A stretch of DNA of 64,000 nt from the NCBI GenBank assembly GCA_005223125.1, contig NJBH01000016.1, positions 24,022-88,021 of the forward strand. Reading direction: 5' to 3'. Position numbers and translations under genes: made by a program. Position 1 is the stretch's first letter, and the number at the start of each line of letters is the position of its first letter. This stretch comes from Promethearchaeota archaeon Loki_b32. GTDB lineage: Archaea > Asgardarchaeota > Lokiarchaeia > Sigyniarchaeales > SOKP01. Positions 17,305-26,415 of this stretch are shown here, piece after piece. Under the pieces are notes generated by a model that saw nothing but the letters and a program-made list of their open reading frames with translations, was not told the origin of the DNA and ran no database searches.

Positions 17305-18348
17305 TCACTTTTTAATTTTTTCACACATATTAATATTTTTTATTTGTTTTAACACAGATTTTGGGAGATTATTCTCATTACCTTGTTTTAAGGCAAGTAT
17401 TTTGGTTAAAATAAGAAGTTCAATTTGATCAAATCCATTGATATTAGTCCATCCAGTTGATTCTCCTGCTTCAATACATAGGAAAAAAGGTGCTTTCTTC
17501 ACTTTCAAACATTTTTCGTCCTTGCATTTTTCACATATTTTGGGAAAATAATATACATTACCATTTTTTAGATATATTGAAAATGTTCCAAAATTTTTAT
17601 TTTTAATTTTAAGCCAATTAGCAGATTCAAAATGAACATCTAATTTTAAATTCAAAATGTAATCTACGAGAAGTTCGGTATTTATTTGCTGAATAATTTT
17701 AGTATTACGAGTTTCGGGTTCATAATAATCGTTACAATCATCAGAAACATCAGAATGAACGAATAAAAAATTTAAAGGAATGAAATCAATGATATAAGAA
17801 TTATCTAATTCTTTGTATTTATCTTTTTTTAGGAAAGTTGAACAGATTTGATCTAATATATCTGTAGGTTCAAATATTTCATTAATTTGAATATTGTTTG
17901 ATTTAATTATTGAATTAAAATCTTCATTTTTAAAATGTCTATATATAATTTCCTCTTTAGTAAATTGCTCAAGGATGATGCAGAATACTAGAGCAACGGA
18001 GGGCAACCGCGCTTGGATTTCATTAAAATAATGAATAATTTGATCTACTTTTGTTTCGGATATAAGTATTATTATCGCTTCAGCTCCATTGTAGAAAATC
18101 GTGCGTAAATAAGCTCTTTGTTGCCTACAATCAATATTCCATAAAAGAAATTCAAATTTTTCATTTTTTTTAAATGAAAAATCAATTTTACTTATATTAA
18201 CACCTATATTTCGCTTGTTCTCGATAGGTAAGGCATTTGAACTCAATTCTTTTTGAAACTCGTCTTTATAGTCTTCAACTCCACCTAAAACACAAATTTT
18301 TTTTTTTAACACATAATTTTCTTGAAGAGGAGATTCTAAAGAGCTCAT
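17305..18348 (-). CDS. Rab-like pseudo-GTPase with a cysteine-containing C-terminal region
   Basis: 347 residues. The N-terminal ~160 residues follow the Rab/Ras layout of Asgard GTPases: KKICVLGG for beta-1, IGVNISKIDFSF for the switch I/beta-2 region, KFEFLLWNIDCRQQRAYLR for beta-3/switch II, and IFYNGAEAIIILIS. The nucleotide-binding residues are gone: the P-loop reads GGVEDYKDEF with no GK(S/T), the DxxGQ motif is NIDCRQ, and no NKxD is seen. It probably does not bind GTP and may be a scaffold. The C-terminal part is unrecognised and carries CEKCKDEKC, a possible metal site. It is immediately upstream of yjbQ (stop and start nearly overlap). Confidence 0.65.
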   Translation of the reverse strand: MSSLESPLQENYVLKKKICVLGGVEDYKDEFQKELSSNALPIENKRNIGVNISKIDFSFKKNEKFEFLLWNIDCRQQRAYLRTIFYNGAEAIIILISETKVDQIIHYFNEIQARLPSVALVFCIILEQFTKEEIIYRHFKNEDFNSIIKSNNIQINEIFEPTDILDQICSTFLKKDKYKELDNSYIIDFIPLNFLFVHSDVSDDCNDYYEPETRNTKIIQQINTELLVDYILNLKLDVHFESANWLKIKNKNFGTFSIYLKNGNVYYFPKICEKCKDEKCLKVKKAPFFLCIEAGESTGWTNINGFDQIELLILTKILALKQGNENNLPKSVLKQIKNINMCEKIKK

Positions 18349-18494
18349 TTTGCCATCCTTTAAATTTTAAAGAATATAGGCTAATTCTATTTAATAATAA
18401 ATTTATTTATGAATTTTAATTTAACTATCTAGATCTTAACTATATGAACTTTTTGAAATATTACTTTTAATAATTAAAAATTAATGAATCAACC

Positions 18495-18920
18495 ATGAGT
18501 GCTAAAAGAATCGATGAGTTCTTGAAGAAAATCCATAATCCAAAAAATAAAATTCCAGAGTATGCAACAATAATCGTTCGTCCTGGCAGAAAACTTCTTG
18601 ACTTCAAGATAAAAAAGGAAAATGCAAATATTCTGAAAGTAATTGCTCATGAAGAAAAGACTTCTGGATGGTTCCTACATTCTGTTCATATTCCTTTAAA
18701 GAATTTGGGATTATCGTATAATTCCAAAGACAAGGAAATATTAGAGATTCTATCTGAACCAAACAAGATCACAGGTAGTAAACCTACTAAAGAGTATATT
18801 GAGGATATTTTAAGAAAATACCTAGATATTTTGCCCGAAAAGAAGAAACATTTTTTTAAAACTGAAAGATATAAGAAAAAGAAAGAATATAGAACTGGGG
18901 CTCAATTGAAAGGGTTTTAA
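18495..18920 (+). CDS. Hypothetical protein (141 residues)
   Basis: Not recognised. A predicted alpha/beta N-terminal part (TIIVRPGRKLLDFKIKK, SGWFLHSVHIPLKNLGLSY) is followed by a lysine-rich tail (residues ~115-141), which would suit nucleic acid or ribosome contact. ATG start at 18495; the stop codon abuts the stop of the convergent tRNA-binding-domain gene with no spacer. Confidence 0.55.
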   Translation: MSAKRIDEFLKKIHNPKNKIPEYATIIVRPGRKLLDFKIKKENANILKVIAHEEKTSGWFLHSVHIPLKNLGLSYNSKDKEILEILSEPNKITGSKPTKEYIEDILRKYLDILPEKKKHFFKTERYKKKKEYRTGAQLKGF

Positions 18921-19253
18921 TTATTTTATTTTTGATCCAGGGGGAATTGGCTTTTTCTCATCAATTTTTAATAAATATGGTTCATTATTGAGATCGGCAG
19001 CAAGAAGCATACCCTGACTTTCAATTCCCATAAATTTACGTGGTTTTAAGTTAGTTAAGACAATGATCTTCTCATTAATCAATTCTTCTGGTGAGTAAAA
19101 GTGAGCTATTCCTGTAACAATTTGTCTTAAGTTTTTTTCTCCACAATCCACCATTAATTTATAGAGATTCTTTGATTTAGGTATTTTATAACAACTTTTT
19201 ACTAACCCAACACGTATGTCTAATTTTAAAAAATCTTTATAGTTAATCTCCAA
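18921..19253 (-). CDS. tRNA-binding OB-fold protein (MetRS C-terminal/EMAP-like)
   Basis: 110 residues matching the free-standing tRNA-binding domain related to the C-terminus of methionyl-tRNA synthetase, Arc1p and CsaA: FLKLDIRVGLVKSCYKIP, NLRQIVTGIAHFYSPEEL, IIVLTNLKPRKFMGIESQG and MLLAADL. It probably enhances tRNA binding by MetRS or another synthetase. The start is TTG at 19253; GGTGA overlapping the trmI stop codon (19261-19265) is the ribosome-binding site, 7 nt upstream. It is thus translationally coupled to trmI. Confidence 0.9.
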   Translation of the reverse strand: MEINYKDFLKLDIRVGLVKSCYKIPKSKNLYKLMVDCGEKNLRQIVTGIAHFYSPEELINEKIIVLTNLKPRKFMGIESQGMLLAADLNNEPYLLKIDEKKPIPPGSKIK

Positions 19254-19260
19254 AAATCCT

Positions 19261-20127
19261 TCACCCTCTCAATGGCATGTTATCTAAACTGATAAATTCA
19301 TTTACTTTAGGTTTTCTTTCACGATATGGATTTTCAATATTATCCAATTTTCTACCAAAAGTTAGATACCCCGTGTGTCCAATCATTCTTACTTCTGGAC
19401 GTGTAGCATTTTCTTTTACTTGTATTCTTCTTTTTATTAACTCATATGTATTAACCTCTATAAATCCGTTGATTTTCATTGCTGAAACTGTTTTTTTAAC
19501 TTGCTCAATAGTAGGGGAAAAGGATCCAAGTGTACCACTGAATTTTAAATAGTTTAATACTTTTTTAATAGCATTCCAGGGAGTCGCCATATCTAAAACA
19601 ACCGCATCTACATTTTCTAGCTTAAGATCATCATTTAAAATATCTCCATATTGAATTGAAACAAAATCATCTAATTTTGCTCTTTTAACATTTAATTTGG
19701 CTCTTTTAAGCGATTTTTCCCGAATATCATATGAGTAAATGTGCCCCTTTGGGCGTACAAAATTTCCTAAAATGCATGTTAAAGCCCCAGAACCACATCC
19801 TGCTTCAATAACTATGCTGCCTGGTCCAATCCCAGTATAAAGTAAAATTAATCCCGCATCTTCGGGATATATGATTTGAGTTTTTCGTGTCATATGAAGA
19901 ATGTAATCAGATGGTAAAGGTTTTAATACATAAAATTTATACCCTTGAGTTTCAAAAGGTCTTGAAAATAAAACTGAGCCAAATTTCTTTCCAATTACAT
20001 CATCAAACTCAATAATTCCTTTATGGGTATGAAAATTACCACCGGATTTCACTTGAACGAGCCACCTTCTCTTTTCATCAAGAATCAAAAAGATTAAATC
20101 ATTTTCTTTAATTATATGAGTGCTCAT
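19261..20127 (-). CDS. trmI: tRNA (adenine-N1-)-methyltransferase TrmI (positions 57/58)
   Basis: 288-residue class I SAM-dependent methyltransferase making m1A in the T-loop of tRNA. An N-terminal beta domain is followed by GPGSIVIEAGCGSGALTCI (SAM motif I, ~residue 103), an acidic motif II SYDIREKSLKRAK, VDAVVLDMATPW and the C-terminal RPEVRMIGHTGYLTFGR typical of TrmI/Trm61. The length is somewhat greater than many archaeal TrmI (~250-260). Its stop codon lies inside the ribosome-binding site of the tRNA-binding-domain gene, so two tRNA-related genes form one operon. Confidence 0.93.
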   Translation of the reverse strand: MSTHIIKENDLIFLILDEKRRWLVQVKSGGNFHTHKGIIEFDDVIGKKFGSVLFSRPFETQGYKFYVLKPLPSDYILHMTRKTQIIYPEDAGLILLYTGIGPGSIVIEAGCGSGALTCILGNFVRPKGHIYSYDIREKSLKRAKLNVKRAKLDDFVSIQYGDILNDDLKLENVDAVVLDMATPWNAIKKVLNYLKFSGTLGSFSPTIEQVKKTVSAMKINGFIEVNTYELIKRRIQVKENATRPEVRMIGHTGYLTFGRKLDNIENPYRERKPKVNEFISLDNMPLRG

Positions 20128-20299
20128 TTTAACTGTTATCTTTTTTAATATCTGAAGTATCTAAATCTTTAATTCTTTATAAGAAAACTTCCTTTTATTA
20201 TTCATTTATTTACAAAAAATATATAAAAAATCTATAACTCCCAAATATATTAAACTTATAAAAACGCTTTTTTATAAAGACTCTTTAATGAAATAATTT

Positions 20300-21217
20300 A
20301 TGAGTAGAGAGAAACCCCATAACGCTCGAACATCACGAACTTCTTTTAGAGATCTTCAGTTACAAATTGAAGATTTACGACAAAGGAGAGATGAATTAAA
20401 TAAGAAAACAAAAGAATACATTAATAGGCTTCAAGAAAATGAAATAGAAATTACAAATTCTCTGAAAATTGCTAAGCAAAAATACAAAAAGAAAAGAGAT
20501 TACTGGAATAATAAAGTGAAACAACTAAAAGAGAAAAAAATTGAATATAAAACTCTTTTCGACAATTTTATTGAAGAGAAAAAAAGTCTTCAAAAATCCC
20601 AAAAAAACACAATAGATAACAAACAATTTCTCTCAATAAAACAAATTGAACGCAAAATTGACAACCTAGAGAGGATAATTGAAACCGAAAAACTCGATAT
20701 TGCTGAAGAAAATGCTATAATTGACAAAATAAGGGAATTGGCGGCTATGAAACATGAATTTTTATCTGAAGAAAAAAACAATGACCTTTTCAAGATTGAG
20801 AGAAAAATCGAAATAGTAAAAATTAATTTGAATAAGATATATGAGCAATTGAATAAATGGTCCGATAAATCTCAAGAAAATCATACAAAAATGCTTGAAG
20901 AGTTTCAAAATGTTGATAAATTAAAAGAAGATAAGAAAAAGCTTGAAGAAGAATTAATTGAGAATAAAAAAACAGCTGATCGCTATCACAAGCAATATTT
21001 AAAGGTAATGAATCAAAGAAAGAAGAATTATAAAGGCAAAAAACCTTACAGCCATAGTAAAAAACCTACCAGAAATTTCAATCAATCTAATAAAAAATAT
21101 GAAATGATGGAAAAACTTAGACAAGATAAATTGGCTACAGCACTTGAAAAGCAAAAAGCTGGAAAAAAACTTAATTTATTTGAAGCTAGACTAATTCTTG
21201 AGAAATCTAGAGAATAG
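20300..21217 (+). CDS. Long coiled-coil protein
   Basis: 305 residues, almost entirely charged heptad-like sequence from residue ~15 to ~250, with a basic glycine/lysine-rich stretch (~245-270) and a helical C-terminus (MEKLRQDKLATALEKQKAGK). This resembles the archaeal coiled-coil family of COG1340 type, widespread in archaea with no settled function. Assignment is by composition and layout only. It stands alone between trmI (divergent) and glyA. Confidence 0.75.
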   Translation: MSREKPHNARTSRTSFRDLQLQIEDLRQRRDELNKKTKEYINRLQENEIEITNSLKIAKQKYKKKRDYWNNKVKQLKEKKIEYKTLFDNFIEEKKSLQKSQKNTIDNKQFLSIKQIERKIDNLERIIETEKLDIAEENAIIDKIRELAAMKHEFLSEEKNNDLFKIERKIEIVKINLNKIYEQLNKWSDKSQENHTKMLEEFQNVDKLKEDKKKLEEELIENKKTADRYHKQYLKVMNQRKKNYKGKKPYSHSKKPTRNFNQSNKKYEMMEKLRQDKLATALEKQKAGKKLNLFEARLILEKSRE

Positions 21218-21391
21218 TTACACCTTGTTAATTTAAAATTTTTTAGATTTGTTTAACTAAGTCAGTTCTCGTTAATTTTCGAATTTAATTTGAGAATTTT
21301 TATTAAAAATAAAGAGATCTGAATAAGGTTTAAAAAAATTGTAGATTTATTATTTAAATAATGCTTAAAAATAATAGAAGGGATTATAAAT

Positions 21392-22720
21392 TTGAATAAA
21401 AAATTAGCTGAAATTCGAAGTATCTTATTAGAACATCACGATTGGTTCCAACAATCAATACCCCTAATTGCTTCTGAAAATATCACTAGCCCTGCTGTGG
21501 ATGAAGCTTGTGCTTCTGATTTTTCTCATCGATATGCAGAAGGATGGAGCGGCCAGAGAGTCTATGCAGGATGCAGATATATAGATCAGATCGAAGATAT
21601 TTGTATGGAACTTACTAAAGAATATTTTAAATGTATCCATGCCGATGTACGACCTATATCTGGAGTTGTAGCGAATTTAGTCATGTATAACGCATTTACT
21701 TCGGATAATAATGGTAAAATGTGCTGTATGTCTATTGTCCGGGGAGGACATATTTCACATGGTCCAAGATTTGCAAAAAGTGGTAGAGAAATTTTTGGGA
21801 CGGCTGGAACAACAAGAGGTATCAATATTGAATATTTAGCATTTGATAATGATGAAATGAATCTTGATATTGATGCATCCGCTAAAATCATTAGAGAATT
21901 TGAACCTGAATTAGTTCTATTTGGTGGCTCAGTATTTTTATTCCCACACCCTGTTAAAGAACTTGGTGAGGTCGCAAAAGAGGTTGGAGCATATGTCGGG
22001 TACGATGCTGCCCATGTCTCAGGTTTGATTGGTTCTGGATATTTCCAGGATCCTTTAAGAGATGGAGCAGACGTTATGACTATGAGCACGCATAAAACAC
22101 TTCCAGGGCCGCAACATGGTGCTTTAGTATCAAATAGGGAGGATTTAATTGAAACTCTTAGATCTTGCGCTTTTCCAGCTTTATTATCCAATCATCATCT
22201 TCATAATGTTGCCGGTTTGGCAATAGCTCTAGCAGAAATGATAGAATTTGGAAAAGAATACCACAAGAACGTTATAGAAAATGCAAAAGCACTAGGACAA
22301 GCCTTATCAGATCAAGGAATAAAAATATTGATGGAACATAAAGGTTTTACTGAATCTCATCAAATAGTAGCGGACATTACAGAATTTGAGAAGACTATTG
22401 GATTGGGTGGAGACATAGAAAAATTATTGGAAGAAGCAAATATTATTCTTAATCGTAATCTTTTACCATATGATATCGCAGAGGGTAGACATTATCAAAA
22501 TCCTGGAGGTTTAAGAATGGGGACTTCTGAAGTCACCCGGCTTGGAATGGGAAAAAGTGAAATGGTTGATATTGCTGAATTCTTTAAAAAACTAATAATT
22601 GATAAGAAAGGCCCTAAAAAAGTAAAAAATGAAGTAATAGAATTTCGAAAAGATTTCCAAGAAATAAAGTATTGCTTTCAATCTCCAAGTAAAGCTTATG
22701 AATATTTAAAGTTTTATTAA
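21392..22720 (+). CDS. glyA: Serine hydroxymethyltransferase
   Basis: 442-residue PLP enzyme interconverting serine and glycine with a tetrahydrofolate or tetrahydropterin one-carbon carrier. Family blocks are IPLIASENITSPAV, SHRYAEGWSGQRVYAGC, GYDAAHVSGLIGSG, the PLP lysine in MSTHKTLPGPQHG and the C-terminal GGLRMGTSEVTRLGM. The start is TTG at 21392, preceded by AAGGGA about 8 nt upstream. Transcribed alone, with its own AT-rich spacers on both sides. Confidence 0.96.
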   Translation: MNKKLAEIRSILLEHHDWFQQSIPLIASENITSPAVDEACASDFSHRYAEGWSGQRVYAGCRYIDQIEDICMELTKEYFKCIHADVRPISGVVANLVMYNAFTSDNNGKMCCMSIVRGGHISHGPRFAKSGREIFGTAGTTRGINIEYLAFDNDEMNLDIDASAKIIREFEPELVLFGGSVFLFPHPVKELGEVAKEVGAYVGYDAAHVSGLIGSGYFQDPLRDGADVMTMSTHKTLPGPQHGALVSNREDLIETLRSCAFPALLSNHHLHNVAGLAIALAEMIEFGKEYHKNVIENAKALGQALSDQGIKILMEHKGFTESHQIVADITEFEKTIGLGGDIEKLLEEANIILNRNLLPYDIAEGRHYQNPGGLRMGTSEVTRLGMGKSEMVDIAEFFKKLIIDKKGPKKVKNEVIEFRKDFQEIKYCFQSPSKAYEYLKFY

Positions 22721-22809
22721 TATATTTTATTCTTATTTTTTCAGTAGAATAATAAAACTTATCTTAAACGATTCATTTAAGACTTATTATAATTTTAAAT
22801 TAATGATTA

Positions 22810-23652
22810 ATGAAAGTCATGAGTCTCGAAGTTCTTGAAAAAAACGACAGGAACCTTATTTTTATAGTAGAAGGGATTTCTATTGAAATGGCAAATGCTA
22901 TTCGCAGAATTATTATTTCTGAGATACCTGTAATGGCAGTAGATGAAGTTATCATATTAAAGAATGACTCCCCTCTCTATGATGAGATTATATCTCACAG
23001 ATTAGGCTTAATTCCTTTAACTACAGATTTAGATGTATATAAGCTTCCACGAGAGTGCTCTTGTGAGGGTTACGGGTGTGCTCTTTGCCAAGTCTCTTTA
23101 ACATGTGAGGTTACTAACACATCAAATAATCCAATGGAACTTTATTCAGGTGATTTAAATTCTAATGATCCAAAAATAATCCCTGTTAATCCAAATATAC
23201 CAATAGTAAAAATTGATAAAAATGACAAAGTGATAATCGAAGCTTATGCAATTTTAGGAGTAGCAAAAGATCATGTCAAATGGCAAGCAGTTTCAAATAT
23301 CTTCTATAGATTTTATCCTCAGATTGATTTCGATGATAGTAAATGTGCTAAATGTCCAGAGAAATGTGTAGTGTCTCGTTTATGTCCTGAAAAACTATAT
23401 GATTTTTCAAATAAAAAAACTCCAAGATTGATGGATGAATACTGGAAAACATGTACTTTATGTAATTCTTGTCAGAATGATTGTCCAGAGGAGGCTATAA
23501 AAGTAGGTTGGAAAGACGATACTTACATTTTTTCAATTGAGAGTGATGGTGTTCTCGAATTCGATGTTGTCCTGAAGAAAACATTTGAGGTTTTCTTAGA
23601 AAAAATTGATGAATTTGTTGAAAAACTCGAAGAAGTAGAGATAGAATCGTGA
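22810..23652 (+). CDS. rpoD: DNA-directed RNA polymerase subunit D (Rpo3)
   Basis: 280-residue archaeal homologue of RPB3/alpha, which nucleates polymerase assembly with subunit L. The alpha-like motif EMANAIRRIIISEIPVMAVD is near residue 28, followed by ISHRLGLIPL. The inserted domain has cysteines for iron-sulfur clusters: KCAKCPEKCVVSRLCP and CTLCNSCQNDCPEEAIKVG (residues ~175-240), the ferredoxin-like form of subunit D. A second ATG lies 9 nt downstream. It leads the ribosomal cluster L18e-L13-S9, the standard archaeal order. Confidence 0.97.
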   Translation: MKVMSLEVLEKNDRNLIFIVEGISIEMANAIRRIIISEIPVMAVDEVIILKNDSPLYDEIISHRLGLIPLTTDLDVYKLPRECSCEGYGCALCQVSLTCEVTNTSNNPMELYSGDLNSNDPKIIPVNPNIPIVKIDKNDKVIIEAYAILGVAKDHVKWQAVSNIFYRFYPQIDFDDSKCAKCPEKCVVSRLCPEKLYDFSNKKTPRLMDEYWKTCTLCNSCQNDCPEEAIKVGWKDDTYIFSIESDGVLEFDVVLKKTFEVFLEKIDEFVEKLEEVEIES

Positions 23653-23716
23653 ATTATCAAAAAATTATTAAAATATTATAAATTTAAGATATCAGATTTA
23701 TTGGTGGTTGTAAGTC

Positions 23717-24073
23717 ATGTCCCATAAAATTACTGGTCCAAGCAACTATTATATCAGAAAATTAATAAGAGATTTATGGAAAACGAAGATTAAAATCTGG
23801 AAAACAGTTTCAACAAAGCTAAGTGGTCCAAGAAGGAATAAAGTTAAAGCAAATTTATACCGTATTAACAAGAAAACAAGTAAAAATGAAGTAATCGTCA
23901 TTCCCGGAAAGGTTTTAGGGATGGGGGAATTAGATCATGCTCTTACAATAGCTTGCTTAGAATATTCAAAATCAGCAAAAAAAAAAATTGAATCATCTGG
24001 TAGTAAACTAATAACAATTGAAGAGTTATTAGAGCAAAACCCTAAGGGTAGTGGAGTTAAGGTTTTTTATTGA
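23717..24073 (+). CDS. rpl18e: Ribosomal protein L18e
   Basis: 118-residue large-subunit protein related to L15; recognised by KLSGPRRNKVKANLYRINK, VIVIPGKVLGMGELDHALTI and the C-terminal LLEQNPKGSGVKVFY. ATG at 23717 with GGTGG about 9 nt upstream. Part of rpoD-rpl18e-rpl13-rps9, with a 64-bp gap after rpoD and 33 bp to rpl13. Confidence 0.96.
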   Translation: MSHKITGPSNYYIRKLIRDLWKTKIKIWKTVSTKLSGPRRNKVKANLYRINKKTSKNEVIVIPGKVLGMGELDHALTIACLEYSKSAKKKIESSGSKLITIEELLEQNPKGSGVKVFY

Positions 24074-24106
24074 AATATCAAATATCTTATTGAGTGTCAA
24101 AAAAAT

Positions 24107-24580
24107 ATGTTAATCGAATATCAATTATATGATGCATCAAATAAAATTTTAGGACGATTCTGTAGTCAAATTGCGAAAAGAGCTATATTAGGCGAGTATA
24201 TAGTAATAATTAATGCGAAAGATGCAATTATAAGTGGAACAAAAAGAGATATTCATGAAAATTATTTAGCAAAATTAAATATTTCAACAGCAACTAATCC
24301 ACGTAGAGGACCATTTCATGAGAGAAGACCAGATACTTTTATGAGAAGAGTTATAAAGCAAATGTTACCAAGAAAGAAATTACGAGGAAAAGAGGCTCTT
24401 AAAAGAGTTCATATCTATATAACGGATATTCCTGAACGATTTAAGAGCAGGTATCAAAAATTAGTGCCTACTGAAATTAATAATGCAGATAAAAAGCGTC
24501 TTTCATATTATAACAAGTTTATCACTTTAGATAATTTATGTCAACGAATAGGGTGGAAAAAAACCGAGATAGAGGCTTAA
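24107..24580 (+). CDS. rpl13: Ribosomal protein L13
   Basis: 157 residues of archaeal/eukaryotic uL13: DASNKILGRFCSQIAKRA, IINAKDAIISGT, GPFHERRPDTFMRRVIKQML and PRKKLRGKEALKRVHIYI. Normal length. Four bases separate its stop from the ATG of rps9, so the two are co-translated. Confidence 0.97.
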   Translation: MLIEYQLYDASNKILGRFCSQIAKRAILGEYIVIINAKDAIISGTKRDIHENYLAKLNISTATNPRRGPFHERRPDTFMRRVIKQMLPRKKLRGKEALKRVHIYITDIPERFKSRYQKLVPTEINNADKKRLSYYNKFITLDNLCQRIGWKKTEIEA

Positions 24581-24584
24581 AAAA

Positions 24585-24995
24585 ATGTCAATGAAAGTAA
24601 TTCAAGCATCAGGAAAAAGAAAAATGGCAATAGCACGAGCAGTGTTGAGACATCCCGCCAAAGGCCAAATAAAGATAAATAATATACCCTTAAGATTATA
24701 TGAACCAGAAATCGCTCGATTGAGAATTCAAGAAGTATTTGAGATAATAAATCACCCAAAACTTGAAAAATGCGATATCAATGTCAGAGTTCATGGTGGT
24801 GGCATAATGGGTAGAACGGATGCGGTTCGAATAGCAATTGCAAAATCTATTAATAAATTTATAGGAACAAAAACTATTGAGAAATCTTTTAGGGAGTATG
24901 ATGATTCTCTATTATCTGGAGACTCGAGACGAACCGAGCCGAAACATTTTGGGGGGAAGAAGGCCAGATCTCGAAGACAAAAGAGTTTTAGATAA
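24585..24995 (+). CDS. rps9: Ribosomal protein S9
   Basis: 136 residues of uS9 with the universal features: SGKRKMAIARAVLRHP at the start, VRVHGGGIMGRTDAVRIAIA in the middle and the basic C-terminal tail KKARSRRQKSFR that reaches P-site tRNA. In many archaea rpoN and rpoK follow; here the next gene (aroA) is on the opposite strand with only 14 bp between stop codons, so the conserved string ends at S9. Confidence 0.97.
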   Translation: MSMKVIQASGKRKMAIARAVLRHPAKGQIKINNIPLRLYEPEIARLRIQEVFEIINHPKLEKCDINVRVHGGGIMGRTDAVRIAIAKSINKFIGTKTIEKSFREYDDSLLSGDSRRTEPKHFGGKKARSRRQKSFR

Positions 24996-25009
24996 TTTTA
25001 TTAATTAAA

Positions 25010-26326
25010 TTAAACTTGTTCAATTTGGGCCCCTAATTCTTTTAAATCTCCAAAAAAGGAAGGATAAGAATCTTTTATAATTTCACTATTTTGAATATAC
25101 GAGCTGGAATCAGCATATAATGCAGCAATACTACAAGCCATTGCAATTCTATGATCATTATTATGATTAATTGTAGTACCTTTAATTTTATCGCAATGAA
25201 ATATTGTTAATTTATCATCTTCTTCAATGATTTTAATGCCCATATTACTTAATTCTCGAGCTATAGTAGAAATTCTATCAGTTTCTTTTAATCTTAGGTT
25301 AGATGCATTATAGAGAACTGTTTTTCCCTCCGCAAAAGCTCCGATAACAGATAAAATTGGAAATAAATCAGGAATGTCTTTGCAATTAATCTCAATTCCT
25401 TTTAAAGGATATTTTTTAATATCTCCATTTAAAATTATTTGATTTTTATCCTCATCCATATTGATATTAGCACCCATTTCCCTTAAAATCTCGATAATTT
25501 TTTTATCTCCTTGAGAATTCTTAATGCTTAAATTATTGATAATTATAGAAGATGGTTTTTTAGATAATACTGCAGCTGCTATAATAAACGCTGCGGAAGA
25601 AAAATCTCCTGGAATAGTATAAGACTGAGATCTATAGGTTTGATCGTTTGTTATATAGAATTTACCGATTTCAAAATTAGCTTGGATATTAATTCCAAAT
25701 GTTTCTAAAACATCTAATGTGATTTCGATAAAAGGTTTGGAAACTAATGGGGTTGTGAGTTCGATTTCAAAGAAATCTTTGTTCTCACATTGTAATTGGG
25801 GACATAACATTAATAAGGCAGTTATAAATTGTGAACTTTTATTACCCTGAATCTTAATTTTATTACACAGAATTTTTTTACGTTTAATTTTAAGTTTACC
25901 ACCTGATAATTTAAAAACGGCACCAATCTGTTCAAGTGATTTGAGGAGGGGAAGAATTGGTCTATTAAGTTTAAAGAATTCTCCTGATAATGAAAGTCCA
26001 TCTTTAAATAATAAACTTAAGGCACTAAAAATTCTTATGGTTGTTCCAGAGTTTCCACAATCCAGAGTTTTTTTATAAGATCTAAAAGATTCTTTACCAC
26101 TTTTAATGATATACGTATTATCCGATTTTTCTAAGATTTTAACTCCTAAAGTTTTTAATACATTCATTGTAACTTCAACATCTCCACTTTTTAGAGGATT
26201 TTTAATTATTGAAATACCATCAGCAAGACTCGCAGCTATAAAAGCTCTATGCGAATAACTTTTGGATCCTGGTGCTATGATTTCACCATTCAAACTGCTT
26301 GTAATTGGATTAATTTTAAGATTCAT
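25010..26326 (-). CDS. aroA: 3-phosphoshikimate 1-carboxyvinyltransferase (EPSP synthase)
   Basis: 438 residues catalysing PEP + shikimate-3-phosphate to EPSP in aromatic amino acid synthesis. The N-terminal PGSKSYSHRAFIAASLADG carries the active-site Lys, CGNSGTTIRIFSAL and GNKSSQFITALL are substrate-binding loops, RLKETDRISTIARELSNMG and NNDHRIAMACSIAAL complete the C-terminal active site. Divergent from aroC, the next enzyme of the pathway, across an 89-bp spacer, suggesting a shared control region. Confidence 0.96.
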   Translation of the reverse strand: MNLKINPITSSLNGEIIAPGSKSYSHRAFIAASLADGISIIKNPLKSGDVEVTMNVLKTLGVKILEKSDNTYIIKSGKESFRSYKKTLDCGNSGTTIRIFSALSLLFKDGLSLSGEFFKLNRPILPLLKSLEQIGAVFKLSGGKLKIKRKKILCNKIKIQGNKSSQFITALLMLCPQLQCENKDFFEIELTTPLVSKPFIEITLDVLETFGINIQANFEIGKFYITNDQTYRSQSYTIPGDFSSAAFIIAAAVLSKKPSSIIINNLSIKNSQGDKKIIEILREMGANINMDEDKNQIILNGDIKKYPLKGIEINCKDIPDLFPILSVIGAFAEGKTVLYNASNLRLKETDRISTIARELSNMGIKIIEEDDKLTIFHCDKIKGTTINHNNDHRIAMACSIAALYADSSSYIQNSEIIKDSYPSFFGDLKELGAQIEQV

Positions 26327-26415
26327 TAATTACTAAATAGAAAGTTATAGATATAATATTAATTAAATAATCTAGTAAGACTAATGTTTTATTAATCCTC
26401 GAAATCGTGTAAGTG

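Noticed and set aside
21586..22191. 201-codon open frame antisense to glyA
   Set aside because: Lies wholly inside serine hydroxymethyltransferase, with no family resemblance or ribosome site.
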